64,000 nt of DNA, taken from positions 82,779,063 through 82,843,062 of the forward strand of contig NC_092811.1 in NCBI RefSeq assembly GCF_040954645.1, given 5' to 3'. This DNA comes from Diabrotica undecimpunctata. Lineage: Eukaryota > Arthropoda > Insecta > Coleoptera > Chrysomelidae. Positions 52,751 through 64,000 of this stretch are shown here, one piece after another (the first letter of the stretch is position 1; every line of letters begins with the position of its first letter). Below the pieces are notes generated by a model that saw only the letters and a program-made list of their open reading frames with translations, did no database searches and had not been told where the DNA came from. The translations under genes and the position numbers were made by a program.

Positions 52751-53391
52751 TATATTATTTTTTACCGTTTTTTTTTAATGTACCCAAGCAGGTATAGAAA
52801 AGTTTGGGTTGTTAAAGCTCCGAGGTAAAACAAATATGTAATAATGCTATATTCACTTAATATTCTTACACATATATAAAACAAATTTCTGGCACGCAAC
52901 AAAGTCAATTCATGCATACAGAACGTTGTTGATAAAAGGGTTTACCTACCACTTATCCTCTAAATCTCTAAATCACAACTGCAATGGCGTTTCAAAGTGT
53001 TGTATCTTAAAACTACGTGAAAAATACAGTAATATGTTACACCGTCTGATAGATATAACTATGCAGAAGCTATTCTGCGTAGTTTTATCCTATTCCTAAC
53101 AGAAACTAGTTTTGGACGACTCCGGCTTTTACCTTTTTTATCTAAGATACTTCATGTTTTATCATAATGTTAAATTATATTCTAGACCGCAGTTTAGAAA
53201 TATAAATTTTAGATACCACTTGCGGTAATAATTTTGAACATACTATTTTATTGAAATAATACGGAGATTTACTCAATTTGATAAGAAATTTATCGTAATA
53301 TATAGTTTGACGTTTGTCACAGAGTCTGGCTGCATTGTTTCTTAGCTTAATTGTCTTATCTTTTGTGGTTTTTAGCAGTTTCCTCATACTG
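52751..53391. other. No feature recognised
   Basis: A 70-codon minus-strand ORF (53175-53387, MRKLLKTTKDKTIKLRNNAA) is Lys/Arg-rich but matches nothing I know. Confidence 0.4.
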
Positions 53392-53402
53392 TTTCATTAA
53401 TT

Positions 53403-55864
53403 CTTCTTCTTCAAGTGCCATCTTCGTTCCGAAGGTTGGCGATCATCAGGGCTATACGTATTTTCGAAACTGCTGACCGAAACAATTCGTTGCTGCTACA
53501 GCTATACCATTCCCGTAGATTCTTTAGCCAGGAGTTTCGTCTTCTTCCTATGGATCTTTTTCCTGCTATTTTCCCTTGCATACTTATTCGAAGCAGTTCA
53601 TATCTTTCTCCTCTTGTAATGTGTCCCAAGTATTGCAGTTTTCGTTTTTTGATCGTAAATATGACTTCCTTTACTTTATTCATTCTTCTCAAGACCTCGA
53701 CATTTGTGACTCTCTCGGTCCATGATATTCTCAGTATTCTGCGATACATCCACAGTTCAAATGCCTCTAATTTTTTGGTATCAATCTATTTCAACGTCCA
53801 TGACTCCATTCCGTAGAACAGCACAGAAAGTACGTACATCTCATCATGCGAAGTTTCATTTCAAGGCACAAATCTCTTCCGCAGAACACTCTCTTCATTT
53901 TAGTGAATATTGGATCTGCTTTTTCTATCTTATTTTGATTTCTGCTGAGCTATCGTTGTCTTCATTATAAAAGTGCCTAAATATTTGTATTTGCTAACTC
54001 GATCGATAATTTCATTGTGTAAATATAAATTTTGGACATTTGTGTTGATTTCGATATTACCATAAATTTAGTTTTCTTTATGTTCAAGATAGTCCATATC
54101 TTCGCTGCAGTCTGCTATCTTATTCACCAATGTATGTAGCTCTTCAAGTGTTTCTGCGATCAGAACGGTGTCGTCGGCAAATCTCAGATTGTTTAATCTA
54201 ACACCATTTATTTTAATACCTACGGATTGCTCAGAGAGTGTTCTATTCATTACGTCTTCGGAATAGAGATTAAACAGGTGGTGACAGTATACACTCTTGT
54301 CTCACACCTCGCTTTATTCAATTTCTTCAGTGGTATTATTCTCTACTCTCACTACTGCTTTCTGATTGTAGTACATATTTGCTATTAGTCGGATGTCTCG
54401 TTTATCTAAATTCTTTTCTGTCAGGAGTCTGATTAGGTGATCATGCCGCACTTTATCAAAGGCCTTATTGTAATCTATGAAACACATGAATACATCTTGA
54501 TTTATGTCAAGACATCTTTGAGACATAACGTTCAGTGCAAACAACGCCTCTCTTGTTCCAAGTCCATTTCGGAATCCAAACTGGGTATTATTGATGTCCA
54601 TTTCCAGTTTTCTGTGTACTCTAGAGTGTATAATTTTCAGAAATATTTTCAGTACATGGCTCATCAGACTGATTGTACGGTAATCACTGCATTGTTTGGC
54701 ATGTATCTTTTTTTGGTATAGTAACAAATGTGGATAAAAGCCATTCTTGTGGTATTTTTCCTGATGTATAAATTGCTATTGAAAAAGTTTAACTAAAATG
54801 TGAATCGAGTCTTTTTCTATTAGTTTAAGGATTTCCGTTGGTATTTCATCTGGACCTGGGGCTTTACCCATTTTTCATTCTTTTTAGTGCGTATATTACT
54901 TCTTCTTCCGTTATTTCTGGACCTTCGTCTCCTTGTATGTTACTTAGCTCAGATTGTTGTCTATCATCTGCAAAGAGTTCTTCAATATAGTTTTTCCATG
55001 TCTTCAACTGTTCTTCTAGTTCTGTTATTATGTTTCCGTGAATTATACAGGGTATTTGGCTGCTTACGTTTTTGTGTACCTGCAAGTTCTTTCACTTTTT
55101 TATGTACATTAAAAATATCATGTTTTGCCTGCAATTGCTCTATTTCTTCACATTTTCTTTTATAAAAATCTTCTTTTGCTATTCTGATTTCTATTTTGAT
55201 TCTTTCTGTATTTGTTTATACCTTTGTTCGTTTTTCCTTTCATTATTCTCCGATTGTCCATGAGAAGAAGGATCTTATCAGTCATCCACCTTTGCTTTAT
55301 TTTTGGTTTTTCTTTAGTCAGAATTTTCTTCACAGGACCTGTTATCGCCATTTTTAACGTTTTGCCATTTTTTATCTATGTTGTTCGTTGGCTGAGATGT
55401 TTCTTTTTCATGAAGTATTTGAAATTATTATTAATACATTTTTGCAGTTTCTCCTTTACCTCCAGGTTACATAAATGACTGACGTCTATCTGATTTGCTC
55501 TTCTTTTCTGCTCCAATCTTTTTAGTTTAATACTCATTTGCGCTATTAGAGGGTTATGGTCTGAAAAGACATCTGCGCCTGGGTAAGCTTTAACGGATTT
55601 TAAGGAGTTTCTGTATCGTTCGTTTATCAGTAAAAAATCAAACTGGTTTCGAATTATTCTTTCGCCATTGTCCTGGGGTGATTTCCACGTATAAAGTCTT
55701 CTCTTGGTAAGTTGAAGAATGTATTAGATGCAATCATGTTATTCTCCTGGCAGAATTGAAGTAGTCTGTCACCTCGTTCATTTCTTTTACCGAGTCCGTA
55801 TTCTCCTACATGTTTTCCACTTTTTCCTTTACCAATTTTTAAGTTAAAATCACCTAGAATTACA
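53403..55864 (-). mobile_element. 5'-truncated LINE with 11-bp TSD and GAA tail
   Basis: TTTCATTAATT at 53392-53402 is repeated exactly at 55865-55875. The 2462-bp insert is on the minus strand, ends in (GAA)n at 53403-53411, and starts inside the endonuclease. It is the longest copy here of the GAA-tailed family that also inserted at 20388, 40645 and 45345. Confidence 0.95.
53411..55860 (-). pseudogene. LINE ORF: partial endonuclease, RT, C-terminus
   Basis: Minus strand: VILGDFNLKIGKGKSGKHVG (endonuclease, 55850), NMIASNTFF, YTWKSPQDNGERIIRNQFDF (55700), FSDHNPLIAQMS (55560). Linker: GPVKKILTKEKPKIKQRWMT. RT: EEVIYALKRMKNGKAPGPDE-like sequence (54890), CSDYRTISLMSHVLKIFLKI (54670), NTQFGFRNGLGTREALF (54590), VFMCFIDYNKAFDKVRHDHL (motif A, 54490), VRLNNLRFADDTVLIAETLE (motif C with F-A-D-D, 54195). 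C-terminus: MYRRILRISWTERVTNVEVL, KLQYLGHITRGERYELLRIS, WLKNLREWYSC, ending NLRNEDGT at 53411. Several frameshifts (about 54300, 54740, 55085). Motif B is partly lost near 54300-54250. Confidence 0.85.
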
Positions 55865-55875
55865 TTTCATTAATT

Positions 55876-56437
55876 AGTTGTCACTAATTTTTACATACGT
55901 TGGTGATTCTTATGATAATATTAGGTTATGTGCGGTGTATAAAACAATATTAGTTACGTTTTGTGATTGTTATTTAAAATATTGCTTATTTATTATTATG
56001 ATCACAACTATCAAAAAAATAATAAGTTAACAGTCAAACGTCTGAATTTGTTATACATTTTAATTTGTCTTATTATATAGTTGTTATGGCCCTTATTTTG
56101 AATATGCAACTCTAATTTGGAGGTTTCAGTAATAAACACAATCTGTAAAGTATCTTTGACCATTGTAATACTTGGATTTTTTAAAATTGTTTTGAGCTGA
56201 GTATTTCTTTCTTATAATATCGATTAAAAACTATAGACCTATTTCAGAAGCCACCGAGTGAACATCAGGCTTCTACTAATAGTACATATTTTTAATAAAA
56301 ACTTGTTAGTTTAATGTGATTGTTTATCAAGTAAATATTGGTAAGTCGATATCACTTAAATATTTTCGACAACTAAATTAGGCCAGTCGTTTTTGGCCAT
56401 ACTTAATATTTTGGCATCCAAAATATAAAATCAAATT
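55876..56437. other. Non-coding; possible 5' UTR of the next LINE near its end
   Basis: AT-rich. The last 60 bp (GGCCAGTCGTTTTTGGCC) recall the GC-richer leader of the other I-like ORF1 at 9180-9250, so the 5' UTR likely ends here. Confidence 0.45.
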
Positions 56438-57600
56438 ATGGCATCATCATCACAAACGGCTCAAGCCATTGTTATGAACGCTATCCCAGACGTAGTGCTA
56501 TTTCATTACATAAACGCAATCGGCGAAATTGTTACCCCTAAAGAAATAACGTTTGCTTCACGTATTTCTAACCAGCGTATATGCATTTATCTTTCTTCCG
56601 TAACCGTAGTAGATAATCTTCTAAAAAACAATCGACTATTTCTGTTAGAAATCAAATAATATCTATTTGCAGACTTATAACTCTTGCAAAGAGGCTACTA
56701 TTTTCTAACGTGTGTCCTTCGATCCCGAATGCACTCATAGAGCAAGCACTTAAAAATGAACTTAGATTACAACTTGCTTCCCCTATCTCGCTTATCGTTG
56801 TAGTTCACCGGAAGACGAATATGCTCACATCTTTAGTTTTCGACGCTCAGTCTTTGTGATACCAGATGAAGAATACTTGAGTTAAATACTTCAATTGTAA
56901 TTTTATATGAAAATACAAATTATATGATTTTTATTACTTCAGACAAAATAGAATGCTTTTTATGTAAGCAATCTGAACACACTGCAGACTCCTGCCCTAA
57001 CCCTCAAGAATATCTAGCAATCCGTCTCCAAATACAACTTCTAGCTAATTTCCAATTGATACTCCTTCTAGTATATCTCCTCTTTCACCCTCCTCAAAAA
57101 AGAAATCTATTTAAATAATCCACCTACTGAAATAACAATCCTAAATGAACAGTCTATAACACCATTATCTGTCCCTTTTAACTCTGGCATAAAAAGAACT
57201 CATTCCACTGACACAAGTCTTGAATCACCTTCTTTACTGGTTGCTGCTAGCCCCCTAAACTTAAACTCTCATAACACACCAAACACAACAACCTTCGCAA
57301 CTCCTAAATCAGCTTCTAAAAAGAAAACAAAAACGTGATGACAAAGAAATTGATAAAATTGATCCTCTCAAGAAGCTCATAATTTCACCACGAACACTCA
57401 TTCTCTCCTCGAAGATCTTATACAAATATACCAAACTGTATCCGATAGATCACTTAAAAATCACATTACAAGAATAACGAAAAGCTAAAACGCACATTAA
57501 ATTCTATAGACGCTGACGAACTTACCAGCCTTACGTCCAATAATTCATGTGACTCTAACTGCAATAATATCGATCTTTTCTAAAATACCTTAATTAGTAC
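56438..57600 (+). pseudogene. I-like LINE ORF1 (second copy), broken
   Basis: Starts MASSSQTAQAIVMNAIPDVV at 56438 and shares EITFASRISNQRICIYLSS with the 8089-9246 copy. After a frame change, RLITLAKRLLFSNVCPSIPN and an INEYAHIFSFRRSVF-like stretch align with its middle part. The zinc knuckle is CFLCKQSEHTADSC (56950). The C-terminus is Ser/Thr/Pro-rich. Stops at 56657 and 57116 and frameshifts inactivate it. Confidence 0.75.
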
Positions 57601-57629
57601 AAGGTATATTCTTTCTACTAACCAAATAA

Positions 57630-60600
57630 GTTTCAAATTCACTATTTTACAATGGAACTGCTACGGATACTATCCGCGCCTTGAACACATTTAATATCTT
57701 ATATCAATTTACCATCCAGATTTTCTTTGTCTCCAAGAGTTAATACAACTAATATTCATCATCCTAAATCCTTTGAAGGATACCACTTCATTAGGACGAA
57801 CTGCTTCAGAGCTAGTGGAGGTGCAATAATATTGGCGTCCAGCGAAATCTTCTCAACAATGCTACCATTAATAACAAATCTTGAGGCAATTGCCATAATA
57901 CATATTGCCCTAATAAACTTACCATCTGCTACATATATATTCCCCCAAACCATTCTCTAAAAGAAGAAGAGCTCCTAAACCTTATATTCCAACTTCCACA
58001 GCCGTTTATACTCACAAAAGACTTCAATGCACATAACAGTATGTGTGGTTCTCAATCAACATTTGGACGGGGAAAAGTAGTTGAAAATAATATTAACTGC
58101 ACAAACTCATGTCTTATTAAACAGGATCTAATACTGATTTTAATATTTCCTCTGGATTTTTCCCTGCTAAGATCTTAGTATAGTGACCCTAAATCTGCAC
58201 CCTTTTTAGCCTGGCAAACAGCTGACCATCTCTTTGATAGCAATCATTATCCTATAATAATTTCCAACAATTATAATGGGACTGCCTCTGCCAAAAGCTA
58301 TTGGCGCCTAAATGAAGCTAACTGGCCAGAGTATTCAAAAGCTGTTGACACTTCTTGCTCGCCATGATCATCTAATAATCAATGATGTAGACTATTTGTT
58401 AACGTCAATAACAGACACTATTCTTTCAGCTTCTAAGACTCATTTGCAAAACATCATTCTCTCCAAATTATAAAGCAGTTCCTTGTGGAACTCTTCTTGT
58501 GAAAAGGCAATTCGTCTATCCAAAAAGCTTAAATAAGGACCAAAAAAATAGAAGTCTTGAAAATCTAATAAATTACAAAAATTCAAAGCCAAGGCCCCAA
58601 ACACGTAGTTAAAAAAAGTAAAAAATCATCCTGGCAAGATAACGTATCATCTATCAACGAAAACTCCAATCCTAGCCAACTTTGGAAAAAAATACGACAA
58701 ATTCAAGGTCACAAAACAAATAATAAAATTACTCGTTTAATTTCAAATGGTATAGAGATCACTTCACATGAACACTTTTGCCAAACATTCGAAGACAAGT
58801 TCAGGAATAAAATCAATAATATTACTTTATCTCATAATGACTTATATTCCACAGAAATCATCTGATATCATCTGAATATAGTAGATCCCTGAATTCTCCT
58901 TTCACTATCCATGAGCTAATATCTGCCTTAGCTAATAGTAGAAATACTGCAGCTGGGCCCGATAATATTCCTTATGTATTCCTAAAGCACTTGTCTAATT
59001 ATAGTCTTAATAAAACTCCTTAATTTATACAATATAATCTGGAGTCCCATAAATTTCCATCTCAGTGGAGCAATCTATTGTTATACCAGTACTCAAGCAA
59101 AATCAGCCAACTATCTTTCCACAGTCTTACAGGCCCATCTCTCTCACAAGCACTGATGTGTAAGCTAATGGAAAAAATGATCAACAAACGTCTTTTATGG
59201 TATCTTCATTTTTTTGTGGAAAAACACAAGATAATTCCAAAGGAACAATCTGGCTACCAAAGACAGCGCTCCACAAGAGATAATCTGATTTGATAACAAC
59301 TATATAGAAGGCGCATTTGATACCATCTCTAGAAATGCAATCCTTGACAAACTTTTTGAATGTAACCTTACTGGCAACATATACGCATTTATCAAAAACT
59401 TCTTAACATCTAGATTGTTCATGGTTTCTGTCAATAACTTCCTTTCTTTTCCACACATCCAACATGATGAAGTTCCTCAAGGTTCAGTTTAAGTACATCC
59501 TTATTCATTCTTTCGATTAGCAAGTTAAGTGAAAATATAGCTAGAACCAATCAAATGCGTATTATATGCCGATGACCTAATAATGTACTGTGATGGTAAA
59601 TCCAACGCAACTACTAGTAAAATTCTACAATTAGGAGTAAATTACCTACAAAAACAAAGTAGCTTCTCTAGGACTTACCCTCTCCCACTCTAAATCCAAA
59701 GTTATTAAATTTAGCAGAAGAATGAGTTCTTTTAATCCTGAAATCACTATCAACAACTTCAAATTACCGGTTGTTGATAATTGCAAAATATTAGGGCTGA
59801 TATTTGATTCAAGATTAACCTGGAAACAACACATACAGGAACTTAAAGGAGTTTGCCTAAAAAGGTTAAATATAATCAAAACACTCTCACATTATCATTG
59901 GAGCGAGGTAGAAACTACGTTACTGAAAGTTACAGATCACTTATCCGCTCTAAGCTCGACTATGGATGTTTCGTCTATATGTCTGGTACAAAATCAATCT
60001 TAAGTTCACTGAATACAGTTCACAACACAGCTATTCGTCTATGTCTTGGAGCATTCCGTTCTAGTCCGGCAGAAAGTTTTTACTGTGTTTTTACAATTTC
60101 TTCCAATCCGTCCAATTCCGTATATCATTTAATTACATCATCACACCATCCCCATAACAACCCTTCATGTAACTTAGTTATGCATCCTATTCCTAGTCTT
60201 CTACAACCGTTACTAACAGATATAAATTTGTCTGAAACTAGAACTCTACCATTCTCCAATAATTCCTATTGGACCAACATACTCCCACATCATAATATTT
60301 CCCTCACCAAGTTTAACAAGGAAGATACCAGTATTAGTACATTAAGAATTATCTTCCTAGAACTAATAAACAAAAATAAATATAACCTAGTTCTTTACAC
60401 TGACGCGTCAAAGACTGAAAGTGGTGTTAGATATTCTGTAACCACTGTACAACAGCCTATCGAACTCTCTAAAATTTTTCCTTGATGTAGTATCCACACT
60501 GGTGAACTACTAGCTATCTCACATGCTTTCAAATATGCCCAACAATATCCAAATACACACATAGCCATATGCTCTGATTCACTTTTCTCTATACACTCCA

Positions 60601-61182
60601 TTAATGCTACATCCACCAACCATTCTATCGTCCAAGATAATTATGACACATATCAGCTTCTTATAAACCAAAATACAACTATCACTCTGATATGGGTACC
60701 CTCCAATGTTAGTATTAGTGGTAATGAAAAAGCTAATTGCCTTGCCAAAATAGGCGCATCATCCACGGACACCATTATGAATATACAAATTTGCAACGAT
60801 CTCAAAGCTAGACTAAAGAAGCTTAATCTATCCACCTGGCAGATTCACTGGAATAATGTTACTTCAGCGCTGCATAAAATTAAACCCTCAGTGATCCTTC
60901 TTACCTATCACAGTTTATCTCGAAAAAATAGGGCAATCATACGGAGATTGCGTATAGGACATACCCGATGGCTACCTGATGACATCATCTCCACAACAAA
61001 AATGTCAGCACTGCAATACGACTCTCCGAATCAGGCATATACTTATGGAATGCCCTTTTTATGCCAAAATACGCCAACAGCTCGATATCAGCACTAACTT
61101 CAAAGAGGTCCTAAACAGCACAGACCAAATCAACAAGGTTATCAAATTTCTCGAGAAAAGTCAACTGCTGAACAAAATATAA
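57630..61182 (+). pseudogene. I-like LINE ORF2: endonuclease, RT, RNase H, zinc motif
   Basis: Endonuclease from about 57645 (FTILQWNCYGYYPRLEHI; HPDFLCLQEL; about 58010 FILTKDFNAHNSMCGSQS). RT: STRNTAAGPDNIPYVFLKHL (58940), YRPISLTS-type stretch (59120), KLMEKMINKRLLWYLHFF, EQSGYQRQRSTRDNLI (59250), GAFDTISRNAILDK-type motif A (59320), VPQGSV (motif B, 59475), CVLYADDLIMYCDG (motif C, YADD, 59560). Thumb: KILGLIFDSRLTWKQHIQEL (59790), RLCLGAFRSSPAESFYC (60035). RNase H: LVLYTDASKTESGV (60390), GELLAISHAFKYAQ (60505), AICSDSLFSIHSIN (60560), ITLIWVPSNVSISGNEKANC (60680); all four acidic positions look kept. C-terminus: RRLRIGHTR (60940) and CQHCNTTLRIRHILMECPFY (61000). Stop at 61182. At least ten frameshifts or stops in total. 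Confidence 0.88.
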
Positions 61183-61330
61183 ATGTTATATTACAATTTT
61201 TTATTATTTTCTCTTTATGTTAAATGTTAACTACATTATTTTGTAATGCATATGATATTACCATGTAAATCGTAAGTCGTGCTAATGACCATAGATGTCA
61301 CATGCACGTTAATTTAAATAAAAAAACTAT
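61183..61330 (+). other. I-like LINE 3' UTR and A-rich end
   Basis: A short 3' UTR with CTAATGACCATAGATGTCAC, then TTTAAATAAAAAAAC at 61313-61327. A polyadenylation-like AATAAA overlaps the tail. Confidence 0.65.
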
Positions 61331-62580
61331 AGAGAATACTTTTTTATTGGTGCTTTATAGAGTTGTAAATTGCTTAAGAGCATCATCTTAAATATTGTTA
61401 AATATTAAACAATGTTGTTGATTATGGTGTAATCCAGTCTATTTTATGGAATTTATTGCATAATTTAAAATAATCTGCTTTTCTAGAATTATATTTTTGT
61501 AACATTATTAAAAACACAATTATCGCCAGTTTGATAATTAATTAGAAATTCAAACCTCAATGTGGAGTGGTGACCATACTTTCTGGTTATATAATGTGTG
61601 TCTTTAAATACTTCAAAGACCAAAACTAGGGCAAATTAGATCCAAAAGTTTGTTATTTGAGTTTTTAATTTTCTGTGTGGTAATAAAAGTTTTGTGGAAA
61701 AATCTTTTTTAACGTTTGCACAGAGTTAGTAACTATTCACAGGAGACCGATAAAGGAAAATGTGTATATCTTTAATATTGTAGAAGAGGATATTATACCG
61801 TTCGCTTCGTTTATCACAGACAACGTTTCCTTTATGTACGTTCATCCACACATCCCACTTCATGAAAAGAATATTTATATTATGTAGTGACCATCTAAAA
61901 TTCTAAATCTTATCCCATAAAGGATCTGTGGAAACCAATTTAACGAGCACATAGACGCTACATAGCTACTTTCACAACATTTGTGAAATATTAAAAATAT
62001 TAATTGCTCGATAGAAATAAATTCCAGATATTGTCATTCGCAACTTTATTAATAGTAAGTATACCTAGATTAATGAAAGTAGTTACAACAACAAGAAAAG
62101 AAAATATCAGATATCAGTTTTAAAATTTTACTGCTGAATTTAGTTTAATTTCATAGAAACTTAGTCTTATTTTTAAATTTTCATTGTACCAACAAATTTA
62201 ATATTGCGGTAACATTTATATTAAATTGGCTTGCATCACCTTGATTATTTTACTAAAAGTTAAATAGAATGTGTTTTTATTACAATTCATGGACATTTAT
62301 AAGACTGTTTTAACGGCATGTTTAAGTTAAATTATTATTTTATTACCTTTATCTATCCACCTTATGCTCACGAACTTATAACGTATACTTATTATATTTC
62401 TCAGGTAACAAATGTTGCTTTTCAACATAGAGGGCCTTTCATGCTTAAGTTATATGTTAAATACTACATGAACAGTACATTACAAACATTTTATTCTATT
62501 TAAACTTCATCTCAATAGCACTTTCAAAAACATCATTTACGATTTCATTCTTTAACAATAAAATTTAAAGAACCCAACTT

Positions 62581-62673
<93 letters not shown>

Positions 62674-63259
62674 GTTTTCCATTTTTCAGGTACCAAATGT
62701 TGCAAAAACATAAAGGGTCTTTTGTAAAAATCTTAAGTTTACCACCACTTAATTTAGATATATGTATAGTTGGTTGCCTATTAGTATGCACAAAATTTTA
62801 CCAAACTTCAGTCCACCTACACTAATAAAAAAAAACTTTTCAATTTTCTTAACGTGAATTTAGGATAAATTAATAATTAAACCTACAACATTCATGGTTG
62901 CTACTGTTATTTTATTATGATTTTAACTTATTCAACTTTTCTTTGTTCCGAATTCCGTCCTAACATCTCATTATTGTCATTTCAATCAGTTGCTATCAAC
63001 AATCCTCGTAGGCACTTTGTCTCAGGACCTCCAATGGAGTCTTACGTTGCCATGTTATCAATTTCAATTGTAAATTAAACATCATAGCATATAAAATCCA
63101 ATAATTTTTTATTATTATAATTATATTATTTTTTATAATAAACCCAAATATTTAGTAGCTCAAAACATGTACACTTAGTAAGTATTAACCACATTTTGTA
63201 TCAACCTTGGTCAAAATTTTTAATTTCATGTTTTTTTTAATTAAAGTAGTTATAAACTT
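61331..63259. other. AT-rich non-coding; (TA)n and a diverged duplication
   Basis: The word series CAGGTAACAAATGTTGC ... GGGCCTTT ... CTTAAGTT (62403-62450) recurs as CAGGTACCAAATGTTGC ... GGGTCTTT ... CTTAAGTT (62690-62740), about 287 bp apart. No gene found; the 61-codon ORF at 62318 is probably chance. Confidence 0.5.
62583..62671. repeat. (TA)n microsatellite
   Basis: About 88 bp of uninterrupted TA. Confidence 0.95.
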
Positions 63260-63350
63260 TTAGAACACACTGATGATGAAATATTGATTCCGAAAATGTT
63301 TTGTGATGTAGCCTAATTGGGTGTTTTAATTACATAATTACATAAGGATT
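63260..63350 (+). repeat. Second copy of the 39510-39900 repeat end
   Basis: CTGATGA at 63270-63276, TGAAATATTGATTCC, GAAA, then GATGTAGCCTAATTGGGTG. Diverged from the copy at 39804; stem III is no longer drawable. Confidence 0.55.
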
Positions 63351-63519
63351 TTTAAATAAATTTTTTGTGATACATGATATACAGCCAGCTACAGGAACTT
63401 AGTTTCCTAGTAAATATTATTTTATATGGAATTAATTTACAGTTGATTGTAATGAGAATTACATTTTACATTTGTTTTAATTTTAAGATTTACAATCTGA
63501 AAAATTTCAATAGGGTGAC

Positions 63520-63870
63520 TTACTTCCATGGTAAGGAGCTAGTCTCTCGATATGAACTACCTTGGGTTTACTTCTAGCTGAAAATTAGATGCGGTAGATT
63601 AGATCGTTTTTCTGCAGGACGGTGTACGGGCCTTCTCACTTTCGTTGAAGTTTCGGACAAAGTCCTTTCTTAGGAAGGACCTTTCTCTTCTTACGAAAAT
63701 AAGATCTCGAGGAAGCTTCATTTCTCTTCTAGCGATCATCATTGGTGGAGAATAACCAGTTAATTTATATTCGGAAATTCTATAGGCTAACACAAATAGG
63801 GGAAGTAAAGTATCCCAATATTTTTGGTTATCAGCGACAAAGATTAAAAGGTATTGACAAATAATAATTA
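63520..63870 (-). pseudogene. Ty3/Gypsy integrase C-terminal fragment
   Basis: Minus strand from about 63850: DNQKYWDTLLPLFVLAYRIS, EYKLTGYSPPMMIARREMKL, PRDLIFVRR (63793-63690), then after a stop and deletion KVVHIERLAPYHG (about 63560-63522). These are the end of the integrase core (A-Y-R-x-S ... T-G-x-S-P ... R-E-x-x-L-P) and the C-terminal K-x-V-H-x-x-R-L-x-P-Y block. Unrelated to the Gypsy element at 24846-31441, which has no integrase to compare. Confidence 0.8.
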
Positions 63871-64000
63871 TGTTATGTTCATATTATATTATCATTAATT
63901 TTGCCAAATTCTTCAGTTGTTAAGTGATTACCAATTTTAATTGTGTGCTATTTTGCTTACCAACTTGTTTACAATATTTAATACAATGACAACTATAAAC

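Noticed and set aside
62750..62790. TATAGTTGGTTGCCTA shared with the LTR at about 26050
   Set aside because: Only about 16 bp match, with no similarity on either side; likely chance in AT-rich DNA.
62582..62791. ORF with Tyr-Ile repeats
   Set aside because: Translation of a (TA)n microsatellite.

Overview
This window looks like AT-rich intergenic DNA from an insect genome, most likely a beetle (inference). The evidence is the mix of decayed transposable elements: LINEs, Ty3/Gypsy, BEL/Pao, P-like, piggyBac, pogo/Tigger, Tc1, MULE, and short repeats with Penelope/hammerhead-like cores. I found no convincing host gene, no tRNA or rRNA gene, and nothing prokaryotic (no operons, no CRISPR). Nearly every recognisable protein is a transposon protein, and most carry stops, frameshifts or large deletions.

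Layout. 1-129: end of a minus-strand LINE RT. 420-1360: MULE remnant with FLYWCH finger. 1877-2304: long inverted repeat with a hammerhead-like core in each arm. 2523-4080: P-element/THAP9-like remnant. 4815-6180: LINE with GAA-type tail. 7290-9250: minus I-like LINE (ORF1 joined to RNase H). 10310-12154: pogo/Tigger-like gene with a 120-bp in-frame duplication. 12560-16840: minus BEL/Pao pol, split by a foreign LTR and primer-binding site. 17110-19708: TIR-bounded DNA transposon of a type I cannot name. 20186-21250: R4-like LINE piece carrying a small LINE insertion. 21735-32320: I-like LINE whose (TA)n tract was hit by a young LTR retrotransposon (24846-31441). 32345-33830, 33850-35990 and 36030-37995: three more LINEs. 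39500-39900: hammerhead-like repeat. 40440-40752: LINE scraps. 41283-43894: 5'-truncated LINE with an intact 843-codon ORF. 44031-45864: two Tc1 copies head to head, one hit by a LINE. 46000-49150: nearly full LINE. 51415-52750: piggyBac remnant. 53403-55864: LINE with 11-bp TSD. 56438-61330: nearly full I-like LINE. 63520-63870: Gypsy integrase end.

How they fit together. Insertion order can be read directly at several places because target-site duplications (TSDs) are preserved. Four insertions of one LINE family end in a GAA-repeat tail with TSDs of 7 to 11 bp. The LTR element at 24846-31441 is the youngest large insertion: its two 1426-bp LTRs differ at only about four positions. It keeps gag, a canonical -1 slippery site, protease and part of RT, but has lost RNase H and integrase, so it would need proteins from a relative to move. 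The best candidates for something beyond routine repeat annotation are the hammerhead-ribozyme-like cores (1930-1968, 2213-2252, 33033-33078, weaker at 39798-39845 and 63270-63315), the TIR element at 17110-19708, and the Tc1 palindrome.
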